From: Geodermatophilus africanus
Lineage (GTDB): Bacteria; Actinomycetota; Actinomycetes; Mycobacteriales; Geodermatophilaceae
DNA: 64,000 nucleotides
Direction of reading: 5' to 3'
NCBI RefSeq assembly: GCF_900107105.1
Contig: NZ_FNOT01000007.1
Span: forward strand, 1-64,000
Shown here piece by piece: positions 1 through 8,637 of this stretch. Position 1 is the stretch's first letter. Every line of letters starts with the position of its first letter. The notes under the pieces are model-generated. The model did not search any database, was not told the origin of the DNA, and was given only the letters and a program-made list of their open reading frames with translations. The position numbers and the translations under genes were made by a program.

Positions 1-2
1 TG

Positions 3-146
3 TGCGAGCGGCACCACACCAAGGTCCACCACGGCTTCCGGGTCGAACGACAACCCGATGGCCGATGGCGCACCTGGCGACCCGACGGCACCGAGATCCG
101 CACCGGACCCGGCCGCACCGGACCACCCCTCACCACAGCCGCCTGA
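3..146 (+). CDS. HNH endonuclease (DUF222-type), C-terminal end, partial
   Basis: Reading from base 3 gives 47 residues ending at TGA 144-146. The piece starts CERHHTKVHHGF and continues with repeated W-R-T-W and PDGT motifs, which is the usual tail of the DUF222/HNH (REP13E12-like) proteins abundant in Geodermatophilaceae and mycobacteria. The Cys and His-His pair would be the last part of the HNH metal-binding fold. The rest of the gene lies outside the window. These proteins occur in many copies and can serve as recombination substrates, which matters here because a rearrangement junction lies about 650 bp downstream. The family call is by pattern only. Confidence 0.7.
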   Translation, partial: CERHHTKVHHGFRVERQPDGRWRTWRPDGTEIRTGPGRTGPPLTTAA

Positions 147-255
147 CCCGACCGCCACACCAACGACCCCGCCAGCACCCCTGCCGGCAGCCGATCGACG
201 CCCCCTCCGGGCGCCGGGTGGCTGCCGGCTGTCCGTGCGCGAGGGCCGGTGGCGG

Positions 256-633
256 TCAGCTCCCGTCGAGGTACCGCCAGGCGCCGTCCTGGCGGACGAA
301 GCGACTGACCTCGTGCTGACTGCCGGTCTCACCCTCGTGCCGGTACCAGGCCCGGAACTCGACCGTGCCCTCCGCCGCGAGCAACCCGCCGTCGGTGGTG
401 GCGAGCACGTCGAGGCCGGTCCAGCGCACGGCCGGGTCGAGCTCCAGCGACGGCGGGCGGGTCGAGGGGTGCCAGGTCGCCAGCAGGTACGCCGGGTCCC
501 CCACGGCGAAGGCGCTGTACCGCGAGCGCATCAACTGCTCGGCGGTCCCCGCCGTCGCGGTGCCGTCGTGCAGTCGGCCGCAGCACTCGGCGTAGGACAG
601 GCCGGTCCCACAGGGGCAGCGTCGAGGGACCAT
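256..633 (-). CDS. YchJ/UPF0225 family protein with SEC-C motif
   Basis: The 125-residue protein begins MVPRRCPCGTGLSYAECC, a classic zinc-binding SEC-C motif (CxC...CC), followed by the NTF2-like YchJ core with RSRYSAFAVGDPAYLLATWH. Its molecular role is not established in the family. The start at 633 is chosen because GGAG lies about 10 bases upstream and the product then matches the family's usual N-terminus. An in-frame ATG at 672 would add 13 residues but would overlap the end of the upstream minus-strand fragment. The C-terminus (SRFVRQDGAWRYLDGS) is intact. Confidence 0.85.
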   Translation of the reverse strand: MVPRRCPCGTGLSYAECCGRLHDGTATAGTAEQLMRSRYSAFAVGDPAYLLATWHPSTRPPSLELDPAVRWTGLDVLATTDGGLLAAEGTVEFRAWYRHEGETGSQHEVSRFVRQDGAWRYLDGS

Positions 634-658
634 GCCCGGAGTCTCCACCGGCCCGTGA

Positions 659-780
659 TCAGCACTCGACACGGTCCTCGGTGATCCCCACGTAGAGGCA
701 GTCGAGGGCGGCGGCGAACTCGCTGCGCTGCGACCTCGTGAGCGCCCCGGGCTCGAACCGGACGACGATCCAGCCGGACA
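659..780 (-). pseudogene. Unidentified C-terminal gene fragment at a rearrangement junction
   Basis: On the minus strand about 40 residues read as coherent protein (SGWIVVRFEPGALTRSQRS, then a CLYVG stretch) and stop at TGA 661-659. Further upstream the same frame is only antisense to the OYE fragment on the plus strand, so no start belongs to it. I do not recognise the parent family. It may be the last part of a gene whose 5' end was lost in the same event that truncated the neighbouring OYE gene. An alternative is that it is chance coding-like sequence. Confidence 0.35.
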
Positions 781-1262
781 GCGACCGGGTGGTCGACGTC
801 CGCGACGTGCTCACCGGCGCGGCCCACCCGGCCGGCGACGTCCTGGTGGTCGACGACCTCGGCACCGCCGCGGCTCCCTCGGCCGCCGAGCTGCTCGCCA
901 CGCGCGGCTGCACGGTCGAGGTGGTGACCGCGGCGCTGGTCGTCGGCCAGGACCTCGGCCTCACCCTCGACCGCCCGGGCTGGGAGCGGCGGGCCGCGGA
1001 CCTGCGCATCCGGCGGACGACGGAACGGCTCGTCACCGCCGTCGAAGGCCGCACCGTGCGGCTGCTGCACCACCCGACCGGTGCGGTCGAGGAGCGCGAC
1101 GTCGACTGGCTGGTCGTCGCGGCACCCCCGCGGGCCGACGACGAGCTGTGGACCGCGCTGCGCGACAGCGGCCTGGAGGTGCACCGCGTCGGCGACTGCC
1201 TCGCCCCGCGCAGGGCCGGCGCGGCCACCCTGGACGGCGACCGAGTCGGCCTGGCGGTCTGA
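780..1262 (+). pseudogene. 5'-truncated mycofactocin-system FadH/OYE-family oxidoreductase
   Basis: The frame encodes only the C-terminal NAD(P)-binding region of a 2,4-dienoyl-CoA reductase/old yellow enzyme-type protein. DVRDVLTG is followed by VLVVDD, VVGQDLGLTLD, LLHHPTG, VDWLVVA and the terminal VHRVGDCLAPRRA. This resembles the second FadH/OYE oxidoreductase often encoded beside mycofactocin genes. Full-length members have roughly 600-650 residues, and here only about 160 remain; the TIM barrel, FMN site and 4Fe-4S site are absent. Homology begins abruptly at about 780, where minus-strand coding ends. It ends 5 bp before mftE, the position expected in an intact cluster. A functional product is very unlikely. 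Confidence 0.72.
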
Positions 1263-1267
1263 CTACC

Positions 1268-1990
1268 GTGGTCCCGGTGACCGACGCCGTCCCGAGAACG
1301 AGGCTCGCGGGCGCCACCTGGCCCGAGCTGCCCCAGCGTCCGCTGCTGCTGGTCCCCCTCGGCGCGGTCGAGCAGCACGGCCACCACCTGCCGCTGGCCA
1401 CCGACACCACCGTGGCCTGCGCGGTCGCCGAGGCGGCCGTCGACGACCTGGCCGGCGCGCTGCTCGCCCCCGCCCTGGCCTACGGCGCCAGCGGCGAGCA
1501 CGAGGACTTCCCCGGCACCGTCTCGATCGGCACCGAGGCGCTGACCGGGCTGCTCGTCGAGTACGGCCGGTCGGCGTGCCGCTGGGCCGGGCGGCTGGTG
1601 CTGGTCAACGGCCACGGCGGCAACCTCGACGCGCTGCGCACGGCCGGCGCGCAGCTGCGGGTCGAGGGGCGCGAGGTCGCCTGGTTCCCCTGCGGCGTCG
1701 CGGGCGCCGACGCGCACGCCGGGCGGACCGAGACGTCACTGATGTTGCACGTGGAACCAGCGGGGGTCCGCGGGGAGCGGGCGGTGGCGGGGGAGACCGC
1801 CCCGATCGACGAGCTGCTGCCCCGGCTGCGCGCCGAGGGGGTCCGCGCGGTCAGCCCGACGGGGGTCCTCGGCGACCCGGCGGGCGCCTCGTCGGGGGAG
1901 GGGGCGGAACTGCTCGCCGGGATGGCCGGGCGGTTGGCCGCCGCCGTCCGCGCGTGGGACGTCGACCCCGCCGGCCGGCTGCGCGGCTGA
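1268..1990 (+). CDS. mftE: Mycofactocin peptidase MftE (creatininase family)
   Basis: A 240-residue creatininase-fold protein. Metal ligands are visible in PLGAVEQHGHHLPLATD, in NGHGGN and in the Asp/His of DAHAGRTETS. MftE removes the C-terminal Val-Tyr-derived moiety from the MftC-modified MftA peptide, releasing AHDP in mycofactocin biosynthesis. GTG 1268 is chosen; GTG 1277 is an in-frame alternative. A much longer frame opening at 1148 would overlap the OYE fragment and is not family-like. The gene follows the OYE fragment by 5 bp, the usual arrangement, but mftA, mftB, mftC and mftD are not seen. A separate general creatininase role is the alternative, though mftF two genes downstream favours MftE. 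Confidence 0.85.
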   Translation: MVPVTDAVPRTRLAGATWPELPQRPLLLVPLGAVEQHGHHLPLATDTTVACAVAEAAVDDLAGALLAPALAYGASGEHEDFPGTVSIGTEALTGLLVEYGRSACRWAGRLVLVNGHGGNLDALRTAGAQLRVEGREVAWFPCGVAGADAHAGRTETSLMLHVEPAGVRGERAVAGETAPIDELLPRLRAEGVRAVSPTGVLGDPAGASSGEGAELLAGMAGRLAAAVRAWDVDPAGRLRG

Positions 1991-2014
1991 GGGGCCCGCA
2001 CGGCCCGCCGGCGC

Positions 2015-2732
2015 TCAGTCGGAGAAGGGCGTCCGAGGCCGTGGCCGGCGCCGGCCGTCCACGACGACGGCCACCTTCTCGTCGTAGAAGGCCACCAGCC
2101 CGGCGATCGGCGACATCTCGCGGGTCGGGAAGTCGTAGGACCAAGCGACGTCGGGGTGGACGGCGGAACCGGTCCCCGCCGACCAATAGGCGCTCGTCCG
2201 CCCCTTGTACGGGCACTCGGTCCGGGTCGGGCTGGGCACCAGGTGGGTGAAGTCCACCGCCGTCCGCGGCAGGTAGGACCGCGGGGGGAGGCCGGTCTCG
2301 AAGACCAGCGCCGGTGACGACGACTCGGCCAGCACGACCCCGTCGAGCTCTACGCGGGTGGACGAAGACCTCCTCGTCCTCCTCGAACCACGCGTCCAGC
2401 GCCGACCACTCGAACCGCACGGTGTCCCGGAGGGCCTCCAGGGCGTCCGCGCCGTAGACCAGGGCCGCGCCCGGACGGCTCACCTCCCCCACCTGGAGCC
2501 CGTGCCGCCGCGCCGTCCCGTGGTCGGAGTCCTCGGCAGCTCGCTCGTCGACGAGCAGGGAGACGTCGACGTCGTCCCGTGGCACGTAGTACTGCGCGTA
2601 GTGGGGCCACTCCCACACGTACCCGGCGCTGTGGGCGTCCGGCACGGTCCGGCCGCCGAGGAAGGCGCGCACCCGGCGGGGGGCGGGCTCGACGTGGCCG
2701 ACGGGCACGAGGGACGGCGGGTACTCGGGCAC
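2015..2732 (-). pseudogene. DUF427 protein, interrupted by a frameshifting internal deletion
   Basis: Two minus-strand frames together make a two-domain DUF427 protein. The first half, from GTG 2732 behind a GGAGGA ribosome-binding site (PEYPPSLVPVGHVEP...), reads to EEVFVHPR near 2358. The second half resumes in another frame at VELDGVVLAESSSPALVFE and ends at 2015. Family members normally carry a roughly 15-residue linker between these motifs. The linker is missing and the frame is shifted, so translation runs off in the wrong frame after VHPR. A deletion between two CCGCG-like stretches would explain this. DUF427 function is unknown. The insert separates mftE from mftF and faces the opposite way. 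Confidence 0.8.
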
Positions 2733-2781
2733 GGGTCCTCCCGGCGGCGGAGCGCTCGGAGCGGCATCTAGTGTCGCGAGC

Positions 2782-3324
2782 ATGCCTCCGCCCCCCGGCT
2801 GGCTGGTCGTCGTCGACTACCAGGAGGTCTTCCGCGACCCGACCTCACCGTGGACGACGCCGCGCTTCGACGAGATCCGGCCGCGCGTCCGCTCGCTGGT
2901 CGAGGCCTTCGGCGACCGCGTCGTGTTCACCCGCTTCGTCGTCCCCGACGAGCCGACCGGCGCGTGGGCCGACTACTACGCGAAGTACGACTACTTCACG
3001 CAGGCGCACGCCATCCCGCTGTTCCAGCTCTCCGAGGACCCCCGGGCCCGCCCCGTCGTCGACGCGCCGGCCTTCGGCAAGTGGGTCCCCACCGTCGCCG
3101 AGCTGGTCGGCGACGGCCCGATCACCGTCGTGGGGGTCGCCACCGACTGCTGCGTCCTGTCCACCGTGCTGCCGGCGGCGGATGCCGGCGTGCTGGTCCG
3201 CGTGGTCTCCGACGCCTGCGCCGGCGCGGACGACGAGGCGCACGACGACACCATGCGGATCCTCGGCTGCTACGCCCCGCTGGTCGAGGTCACCACCACC
3301 TCCGAGGTCCTGGCCGACGCATGA
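2782..3324 (+). CDS. Cysteine hydrolase of the isochorismatase/nicotinamidase family
   Basis: 180 residues with the complete catalytic triad of the family: Asp12 in VVVDYQ, Lys100 in AFGKW and Cys124 in VATDCCV. The preceding Asp and the cis-peptide region are also present. Such enzymes hydrolyse amide or vinyl-ether bonds; the substrate cannot be told from sequence. The stop overlaps the mftF start by four bases (ATGA), so the two are translationally coupled. ATG 2782 also overlaps the antisense end of the old DUF427 gene. Coupling to mftF suggests a job linked to mycofactocin or a transferred cassette, but this is inference. Confidence 0.85.
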   Translation: MPPPPGWLVVVDYQEVFRDPTSPWTTPRFDEIRPRVRSLVEAFGDRVVFTRFVVPDEPTGAWADYYAKYDYFTQAHAIPLFQLSEDPRARPVVDAPAFGKWVPTVAELVGDGPITVVGVATDCCVLSTVLPAADAGVLVRVVSDACAGADDEAHDDTMRILGCYAPLVEVTTTSEVLADA

Positions 3325-4880
3325 GCACGGGGCTCCGCGCGGGGAGGCGGGTGCTCGTCGCCGTCCCCCCGCGCGACCGGCTCCCCGACGGCACCGCTGT
3401 CCGCCTCGACCCCCGGGTCCGCCGCCGCGACGGGGGGACGACGCTGTTGGGCGGCTCGCCGCTGCGGCTGCTGCGCCTGCAGCCCCGCGCCCGCGACCTG
3501 CTGTGCGCCGACCGGCTCGTCGTCCGGGACGCCGCCACCGCCGCGCTGGCCGCCCGGCTGCTCGACGCCGGCCTCGCCCACCCCGAGCCGGACGGCGTCC
3601 CCGCGGGGGAGCTCACCGTCGTCGTCCCCGTCAAGGACCGCCCGGCCGAGCTGGCGCGGCTGCTCGCCGCGCTGCGCGCCGACCCCGACACTGCCGCCGT
3701 CCCGGTGCTCGTGGTCGACGACGGCTCCGCCGACCCCGCCGCGGTGGCCACGACCGCCGGCCGGCACGGCGCCGAGGTGCTGCGGCACGCCACCGCCCGC
3801 GGCCCGGCCGCTGCCCGCAACGCCGGCCTGCGAGCGGTGACCACGCCGCTCGTGGCGTTCCTCGACTCCGACTGCGTGCCGCTGCCCGGCTGGTCCGGGC
3901 CGCTGGCCCGGCTGACCGCCGATCCGCGGCTGGCGCTGGTCGCTCCCCGGATCACCGCGCTCCCGGCGCCCGGCGGCGGCTGGGTGGCGCAGTACGAGGC
4001 CACGGTCAGCGCACTCGACATGGGCCCCGCCCCGGCGCCGGTCGCCCCGGGGACGGCGGTGTCCTACCTGCCCAGCGCCGCGATGGTGGCCCGCCGGGCC
4101 GCGCTCGGCGAAGGCTTCGACGAGTCGATGCGGGTCGCCGAGGACGTCGACCTGGTGTGGCGGCTGGTCGCGGCCGGCTGGCGGGTGCGCTACGAGCCGT
4201 CCGCCGCCGTCGCCCACGAGCACCCGGCGGCGACGGGGGAGTGGTGGCGCCGGCGCGCCTTCTACGGCACCGGCGCCGCGTTGCTGGCCGCTCGGCACGG
4301 GGCCGCCGTCGCCCCCGTGGTGCTCTCGCCGTGGTCGGCGGCGGCCTGGGCGCTGGCGCTCACCGGACGCCGGGCGGGCGTGCTCGGCTCTGCCGCGGTG
4401 CTGGCCGTCGCGACCGCCCGCCTCGCGCCCCGGCTGGCCCGGCCCGGGCAGCGGGCCCCGGTGGGCCTGGCCGCGGTGCTCGTCGTCCGGGGCAGCGCCG
4501 CGGCGGGGAAGACCCTGGCGCGCAGCGTCACCCGGCACCACTGGCCGCTGGCCCTGGTCGCGGCCGCGGTCTCCCGCCGGGCCCGCCGCCTCGTCACCGC
4601 GGCGGCCGTCGCCGATGCCGCCCTCGCCTGGTGGCCGCACCGCCGCCGGGTCGGCCCGCTGCGCTTCGCCGCCGGGCGGCGCCTCGAGGATCTCGCCTAC
4701 GGCGCCGGGCTGTGGACCGGGGCGCTGCGGGCGCGCGACCCGCGGGCGCTGCTCCCTGCCCGGCCTGCACCGATGCCGCCTCCTCCGAAACGGTTGCGCA
4801 CCACCGGCTCCCTGGTGGAATCGCGTGAGAGCGGTCACGATGGGCGGACGATGGACCCGAGCCCGCGGACAGCGCCGTGA
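3321..4880 (+). CDS. mftF: Mycofactocin glycosyltransferase MftF
   Basis: 519-residue family 2 glycosyltransferase. The N-terminal PqqD-like segment carries LLGGSPLRLLRL as in mycobacterial MftF. The GT-A core follows with VVVPVKDRP, LVVDDGSAD, GPAAARNAGL and the DxD-type motif LDSDCVP. AEDVDLVWRLVAAGW and a hydrophobic C-terminal region complete the match. MftF extends premycofactocin with a beta-1,4-linked oligoglucose chain. The last ~30 residues after LLPARPAP look non-homologous, so the natural stop may have shifted. It starts at the ATGA overlap with the cysteine hydrolase gene. Its presence without visible mftC and mftD is odd and suggests a broken or split cluster. Confidence 0.9.
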   Translation: MSTGLRAGRRVLVAVPPRDRLPDGTAVRLDPRVRRRDGGTTLLGGSPLRLLRLQPRARDLLCADRLVVRDAATAALAARLLDAGLAHPEPDGVPAGELTVVVPVKDRPAELARLLAALRADPDTAAVPVLVVDDGSADPAAVATTAGRHGAEVLRHATARGPAAARNAGLRAVTTPLVAFLDSDCVPLPGWSGPLARLTADPRLALVAPRITALPAPGGGWVAQYEATVSALDMGPAPAPVAPGTAVSYLPSAAMVARRAALGEGFDESMRVAEDVDLVWRLVAAGWRVRYEPSAAVAHEHPAATGEWWRRRAFYGTGAALLAARHGAAVAPVVLSPWSAAAWALALTGRRAGVLGSAAVLAVATARLAPRLARPGQRAPVGLAAVLVVRGSAAAGKTLARSVTRHHWPLALVAAAVSRRARRLVTAAAVADAALAWWPHRRRVGPLRFAAGRRLEDLAYGAGLWTGALRARDPRALLPARPAPMPPPPKRLRTTGSLVESRESGHDGRTMDPSPRTAP

Positions 4881-4890
4881 AGACACAGCC

Positions 4891-6216
4891 GTGACGGCGG
4901 GGAACCCGTGGGTCGCGCTGCCCGAGGGCCGACCCGACCCCGCGCACACCCGGCGGCTGCGCGCCGCCCACGAGGCGCTCGTGACCCGTGCCGTCCCCGT
5001 CGTGCCGGACCTGGTGCGCGCTGTCGTCTGGGACTCCTGGCGGCGCAGCCTCGCCGGCGGCGTCGACCCCGACGGCGCCGCCCCGCCGGTCGACCTGCTC
5101 GACGACGAGCTGCTGGCCTACCGCGCCGCCCACCCGCTGGCGCCGGTGCTGCCGGTGATCCGCCGGTTGCTGGTCGAGGACGCCGAGGCCGACCGGATGA
5201 TCGTCGCGGTGACCGACGCCGACGGCCGGATGCTCTGGGTGGAGGGCGACCGGCAGCTGCGGACGCGCGCCGAGGCGATGCACTTCGTCGAGGGCGCCCG
5301 GTGGTCCGAGGACGTCGCCGGCACCAACGCCCCGGGCACCGCGCTGGCCCTCGACCACGCCGTCCAGATCTACGGCAGTGAGCACTACCGCCGCCCGGTG
5401 CAGCCGTGGAGCTGCTCGGCCGCGCCGGTGCACCACCCGGTCACCGGGGTGCTCCTCGGCGCCATCGACGTCACCGGCGGCGACCACGTGGCCAGCCCCC
5501 AGGTCCTCACCCTGGTCCGGGCCACGGTCGCCGCCGTCGAGGCCGAGCTGCGCTGGCTGCACCGCGAGGACGCCGCCCGGCCGCCGGCCGCCGCGCCCCG
5601 CCCGGCCGCCCGGCCGGCCCCGCGGCTGGAGGTGCTCGGCCGCGAGCGGGCCCGGCTGCAGCTCCCCTCCGGTCCCGCGGAGCTCTCGCTGCGCCACTCC
5701 GAGCTGCTCCTGCTGCTCGCGGAGGCGGCTGCCGGTGGCGGCGGGCGCACGGCCGAGCAGCTGGCCGCCGAGTGCCACGCCGGTGACGCCGCGGCGGTGA
5801 CCGTCCGGGCCGAGCTGTCGCGGCTGCGCCGGCTGGTCGGCGCCCAGCTGCTCGGCTCGCGCCCCTACCGGCTGACCGGCCCGCTGGAGACCGACCTCGA
5901 CCAGGTGCGCCGGCTGCTCGCCCGCGGCGCCGTCGGGCCCGCCCTGGAGCGGTACCCCGGCGCGGTGCTGCCCCGCTCGTCCGCGCCCGGCGTGCGCGCC
6001 GCCCGCGACCGGCTGTCGGCCGCGCTGCGGCAGGCCGTGCTCGCCGCCCGCCGTCCCGAGCTGCTGCTGCGCTACACCCGGCTGCCGGAGGCGCAGGACG
6101 ACGTCGCGGTGTGGCAGGCCTGCCTGGAGGCCCTGCCGCCCGGCGCCCCGAGCCGGCCGGCCGTCGCCGCGCACCTGCACCGGCTGCGCCGGGTCCCGCG
6201 CGCGCCGCTGCGCTGA
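4891..6216 (+). CDS. GAF-domain transcriptional regulator with C-terminal winged-helix segment
   Basis: 441 residues. The N-terminus has the SWRRS signature of AcoR/GAF regulators. The GAF domain (about residues 60-215) contains IVAVTDADGRMLW, EDVAGTNAPGTAL, VQIYGSEHYRRPVQPWSC and VLLGAIDVTG. The C-terminal part (about 245-320) looks like a helix-turn-helix with AVTVRAELSRLRRLVG, and there is no AAA+ domain. In actinobacteria such proteins often sit beside alcohol or aldehyde dehydrogenase genes and sense small organic compounds. The GTG at 4891 is 10 bp after the mftF stop, so it could be read through from the mycofactocin remnant. No aldehyde dehydrogenase gene lies next to it here. Confidence 0.8.
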   Translation: MTAGNPWVALPEGRPDPAHTRRLRAAHEALVTRAVPVVPDLVRAVVWDSWRRSLAGGVDPDGAAPPVDLLDDELLAYRAAHPLAPVLPVIRRLLVEDAEADRMIVAVTDADGRMLWVEGDRQLRTRAEAMHFVEGARWSEDVAGTNAPGTALALDHAVQIYGSEHYRRPVQPWSCSAAPVHHPVTGVLLGAIDVTGGDHVASPQVLTLVRATVAAVEAELRWLHREDAARPPAAAPRPAARPAPRLEVLGRERARLQLPSGPAELSLRHSELLLLLAEAAAGGGGRTAEQLAAECHAGDAAAVTVRAELSRLRRLVGAQLLGSRPYRLTGPLETDLDQVRRLLARGAVGPALERYPGAVLPRSSAPGVRAARDRLSAALRQAVLAARRPELLLRYTRLPEAQDDVAVWQACLEALPPGAPSRPAVAAHLHRLRRVPRAPLR

Positions 6217-6274
6217 GGACCCTCCTGCCCCCCACCCCCCGCCGTCGCTCGGGGCGGGACCCTGCAGGAGGGCC
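6217..6274 (+). repeat. Palindromic hairpin element, arm type CCCTCCTGC
   Basis: Begins at the base after the TGA of the GAF regulator gene. Outer arms CCCTCCTGC and GCAGGAGGG are perfectly complementary; an inner pair CCCGCC/GGCGGG surrounds a short loop. It belongs to the dispersed element family described in the findings. A bidirectional terminator role is plausible from the strong GC stem and its position, but there is no clear U-tract. Confidence 0.85.
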
Positions 6275-6333
6275 GCTCCGGGTCCCCGCCGCGCCGGGAA
6301 TGCAGTCGGGGTGGGTGGCCTTGCCTCTCCCAC

Positions 6334-7566
6334 GTGACCGCACCGCCTGACGTCCGCCAGCTCAGCACCCGGCGGGGCGTCGTCGCCGCGGTCGTCGCCC
6401 TCGCCCTGGGCGGCTTCGCCATCGGCACGACCGAGTTCGTGACGATGGGCGTGCTGCCCGAGATCGCCGACGGCGTGGCCGTGGACATCCCGACCGCCGG
6501 CCACGTCATCTCCGCCTACGCGCTCGGCGTCGTGGTGGGCGCCCCGGTCATCGCCGCGCTCGGCGCCCGGCTGCCGCGGCGCGGGCTGCTGGTCGCCCTC
6601 GTGCTCGCGTTCCTGCTGGGCAACCTCGGCAGCGCGCTGGCCGTCGGGCACTCCTCGCTGCTGCTCGCCCGCTTCGTCACCGGCCTCCCGCACGGCGCCT
6701 ACTTCGGGGTGGCCTCGCTCGTGGCCGCCTCGCTGGTGCGCGCCGAGCTGCGCGGCCGCGCGGTCAGCTCCGTGATGCTCGGCCTGGCGGTGGCGAACGT
6801 GGCCGGGGTCCCGGCGGCGACCTGGCTGGGCCAGACGCTGGGCTGGCGGGCGGCCTACTGGGCGGTCGTCGTCCTCGCCGGCGCGACCGTGCTCGCGGTG
6901 CTGGCGGTCGTGCCGTCCTCGCCCGCGCCGGCCGAGGTCACCGTCGCCACCGAGCTCACCGCGCTGCGCCGTCCGCAGGTGCTGTTGACCCTGCTGGTGG
7001 CCACCGTCGGCTTCGGCGGCATGTTCGCCGTCTACAGCTACATCTCCCCGCTCACGACCGAGGAGGCCGGGCTGCCGCGCGGTGCGGTCCCGTGGGTGCT
7101 GCTCGTCTTCGGCGTCGGGGGAGTCCTGGGGACGGCGCTCGGCGGCCGGCTCGCCGACCTCGCGCTGTTCCGCTCGCTGCTCGGGGCCATGGGGGCGATG
7201 GGCCTGCTGCTGGCCCTGGTGGCGCTGCTGGCCGGCTGGGTGCTCGGGCTGCTGGTCACCCTGTTCCTGCTGTCGGCGACCGCCTCGGTGCTGGTGGTGA
7301 CCCTGCAGCTGCGGCTCATGGAGGTCGCCGGCGAGGCGCAGATGCTGGGCGCCGCGCTCAACCACTCGGCGCTCAACGCGGCCAACGCGCTGGGCGCCTG
7401 GCTCGGTGGCGTCGTCATCGCGGCCGGCCTGGGCTGGACCGCCCCGGCCGCCGTCGGCGCGGCGCTGGCGGCGGTCGGGCTGGTCGCGCTCACCGCCTCG
7501 GCGGTGCTGCGCCGCCGCGAGCTGCGGACCGGGCCGGTGCGGACGGCGCCCGCCCCCGCCAGATAA
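6334..7566 (+). CDS. MFS transporter, AraJ/DHA1-type drug or sugar efflux
   Basis: 410 residues with about twelve hydrophobic segments. The N-terminal helix has LGGFAIGTTEFVTMGVLPEIA, typical of the AraJ/YdhP/CmlA-like DHA1 branch. The loop 2-3 motif appears as ALGARLPRRGLL, and LGWRAAYWAV resembles the antiporter signature region. The likely job is proton-driven efflux of a small molecule; the substrate cannot be inferred. Start GTG 6334 lacks an obvious Shine-Dalgarno sequence. The gene is flanked on both sides by copies of the palindromic element, so it may be transcriptionally isolated. It converges on the siderophore-binding protein gene. Confidence 0.85.
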   Translation: MTAPPDVRQLSTRRGVVAAVVALALGGFAIGTTEFVTMGVLPEIADGVAVDIPTAGHVISAYALGVVVGAPVIAALGARLPRRGLLVALVLAFLLGNLGSALAVGHSSLLLARFVTGLPHGAYFGVASLVAASLVRAELRGRAVSSVMLGLAVANVAGVPAATWLGQTLGWRAAYWAVVVLAGATVLAVLAVVPSSPAPAEVTVATELTALRRPQVLLTLLVATVGFGGMFAVYSYISPLTTEEAGLPRGAVPWVLLVFGVGGVLGTALGGRLADLALFRSLLGAMGAMGLLLALVALLAGWVLGLLVTLFLLSATASVLVVTLQLRLMEVAGEAQMLGAALNHSALNAANALGAWLGGVVIAAGLGWTAPAAVGAALAAVGLVALTASAVLRRRELRTGPVRTAPAPAR

Positions 7567-7622
7567 AGGACCTCCCTGCCCCCCGCCACTCGCGAGCTCG
7601 CGGCGGGACCCTGCAGGGAGGC
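7567..7622 (+). repeat. Palindromic hairpin element, arm type CCTCCCTGC
   Basis: Fills exactly the space between two convergent genes: the base after TAA 7564-7566 to the base before the minus-strand TAG. Outer arms CCTCCCTGC/GCAGGGAGG and inner CCCGCC/GGCGGG are perfectly paired. The loop contains the 12-bp palindrome CGCGAGCTCGCG. The arm sequence differs from the copy at 6217 but pairing is preserved. It probably terminates transcription from both sides. Confidence 0.88.
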
Positions 7623-8621
7623 CTAGCGGAGCGTCTCGGCGAACAGCGGGACGGCGTTGTCCAGCGCGTACTGGGTGCCCAGCGCCGAGCCGCTGGAGAA
7701 GGCGCTGACCAGCGTCTGGTCCTCGAGCACCAGGGCGTTGCCCTGCTGCACCGCGGGGAGGGCCTGCCACAGCGGGTTGCCGGTGATCTGCGCGGCGTCG
7801 ACGAAGATCGGGAAGACGACGGTCAGCGGCGCGTCGAGCAGCGGCACCTGCTCCTCGCTGATCGAGACGAAGAAGTTCTCCCCGGCGAGGTCCTGGATCG
7901 CCGGCTCGTTGGTGAAGCCCAGCGCCTCCATGAAGTCGACGCGGGAGTCGCCGCGCACGTAGGCCCCGAAGCCCTCGGAGGTGTACGCGCCCACGGCCAC
8001 CTCGGTGCCGGCGAACGCCGGGTTGGCCGCCGCGGCCTCGGCGAACTGCCGCTCGACCTCGGCCTGCAGCTCGTCGGCCTGCTCCTCGCGGCCCAGCGCC
8101 CGGCCGACCAGGTCCAGCTGCTGCTGCCAGGTCGTCTGGTAGGGGCCGACGCCCTCCGGTGCACCTACGGTCGGCGCGATCGCGCTGAGCTGGCCGTAGC
8201 GCGCCTGGGTGCCGTCCGAGCGGGTGTCGAGGATCAGGTCGGGCTGCAGCGCGGCCACCGCCTCGAGGCTCGGCTCGAGCGTCTCGATGATTTTCGGGGC
8301 CTCGTCGTAGCGCCCCTCGGCCCACGGACCGACGCCCTCGCCCCCGAAGCCCAGCCAGTCGCTGACCCCCACCGGCTGCACGCTCAGCGCCAGCGCGGTC
8401 TCGGCGTCGGACCAGCCCAGGGCGACCACCCGCTGCGGCTCCTCGGCGATCTCGACCGGACCGAGGGCGGTCCCGACGGTGACGGGGAAGGCGCCGCCGG
8501 AGGCTGGGGAGTCGCCGGCGGCGGCCTCCCCCGATGACTCGCCGTCGGCGGAACCGCAGCCGGCGACGAGGACGGTGGCGGCGAGCAGGGCGGCGCCGCG
8601 CAGGATCGGGCGAACGGGCAT
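7623..8621 (-). CDS. Iron-siderophore ABC transporter substrate-binding lipoprotein
   Basis: 332 residues. The N-terminus has a signal peptide with lipobox LVAGCGS (Cys about residue 22), so the protein is lipid-anchored outside the membrane. The body is a class III periplasmic-binding fold (FepB/FecB type) with [30 protein letters not shown] and the C-terminal [13 protein letters not shown]. It would deliver ferric siderophore to a FecCD-type permease, which is not in the window. ATG 8621 has GGAGGGGAGA just upstream, and an IdeR/DtxR-type box lies 17 bp before it. The gene is apparently monocistronic and ends against a palindromic element. Confidence 0.9.
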   Translation of the reverse strand: MPVRPILRGAALLAATVLVAGCGSADGESSGEAAAGDSPASGGAFPVTVGTALGPVEIAEEPQRVVALGWSDAETALALSVQPVGVSDWLGFGGEGVGPWAEGRYDEAPKIIETLEPSLEAVAALQPDLILDTRSDGTQARYGQLSAIAPTVGAPEGVGPYQTTWQQQLDLVGRALGREEQADELQAEVERQFAEAAAANPAFAGTEVAVGAYTSEGFGAYVRGDSRVDFMEALGFTNEPAIQDLAGENFFVSISEEQVPLLDAPLTVVFPIFVDAAQITGNPLWQALPAVQQGNALVLEDQTLVSAFSSGSALGTQYALDNAVPLFAETLR

Positions 8622-8637
8622 GGGTCTCCCCTCCGAG

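Noticed and set aside
738..1262. Intact small gene from ATG 738
   Set aside because: Homology begins only near 780 and covers just the C-terminal part of a large enzyme.
4594..8325. Very long minus-strand open frame (over 1200 codons)
   Set aside because: It is antisense to three clear plus-strand genes and part of the siderophore-binding gene; long antisense frames are expected at this GC content.
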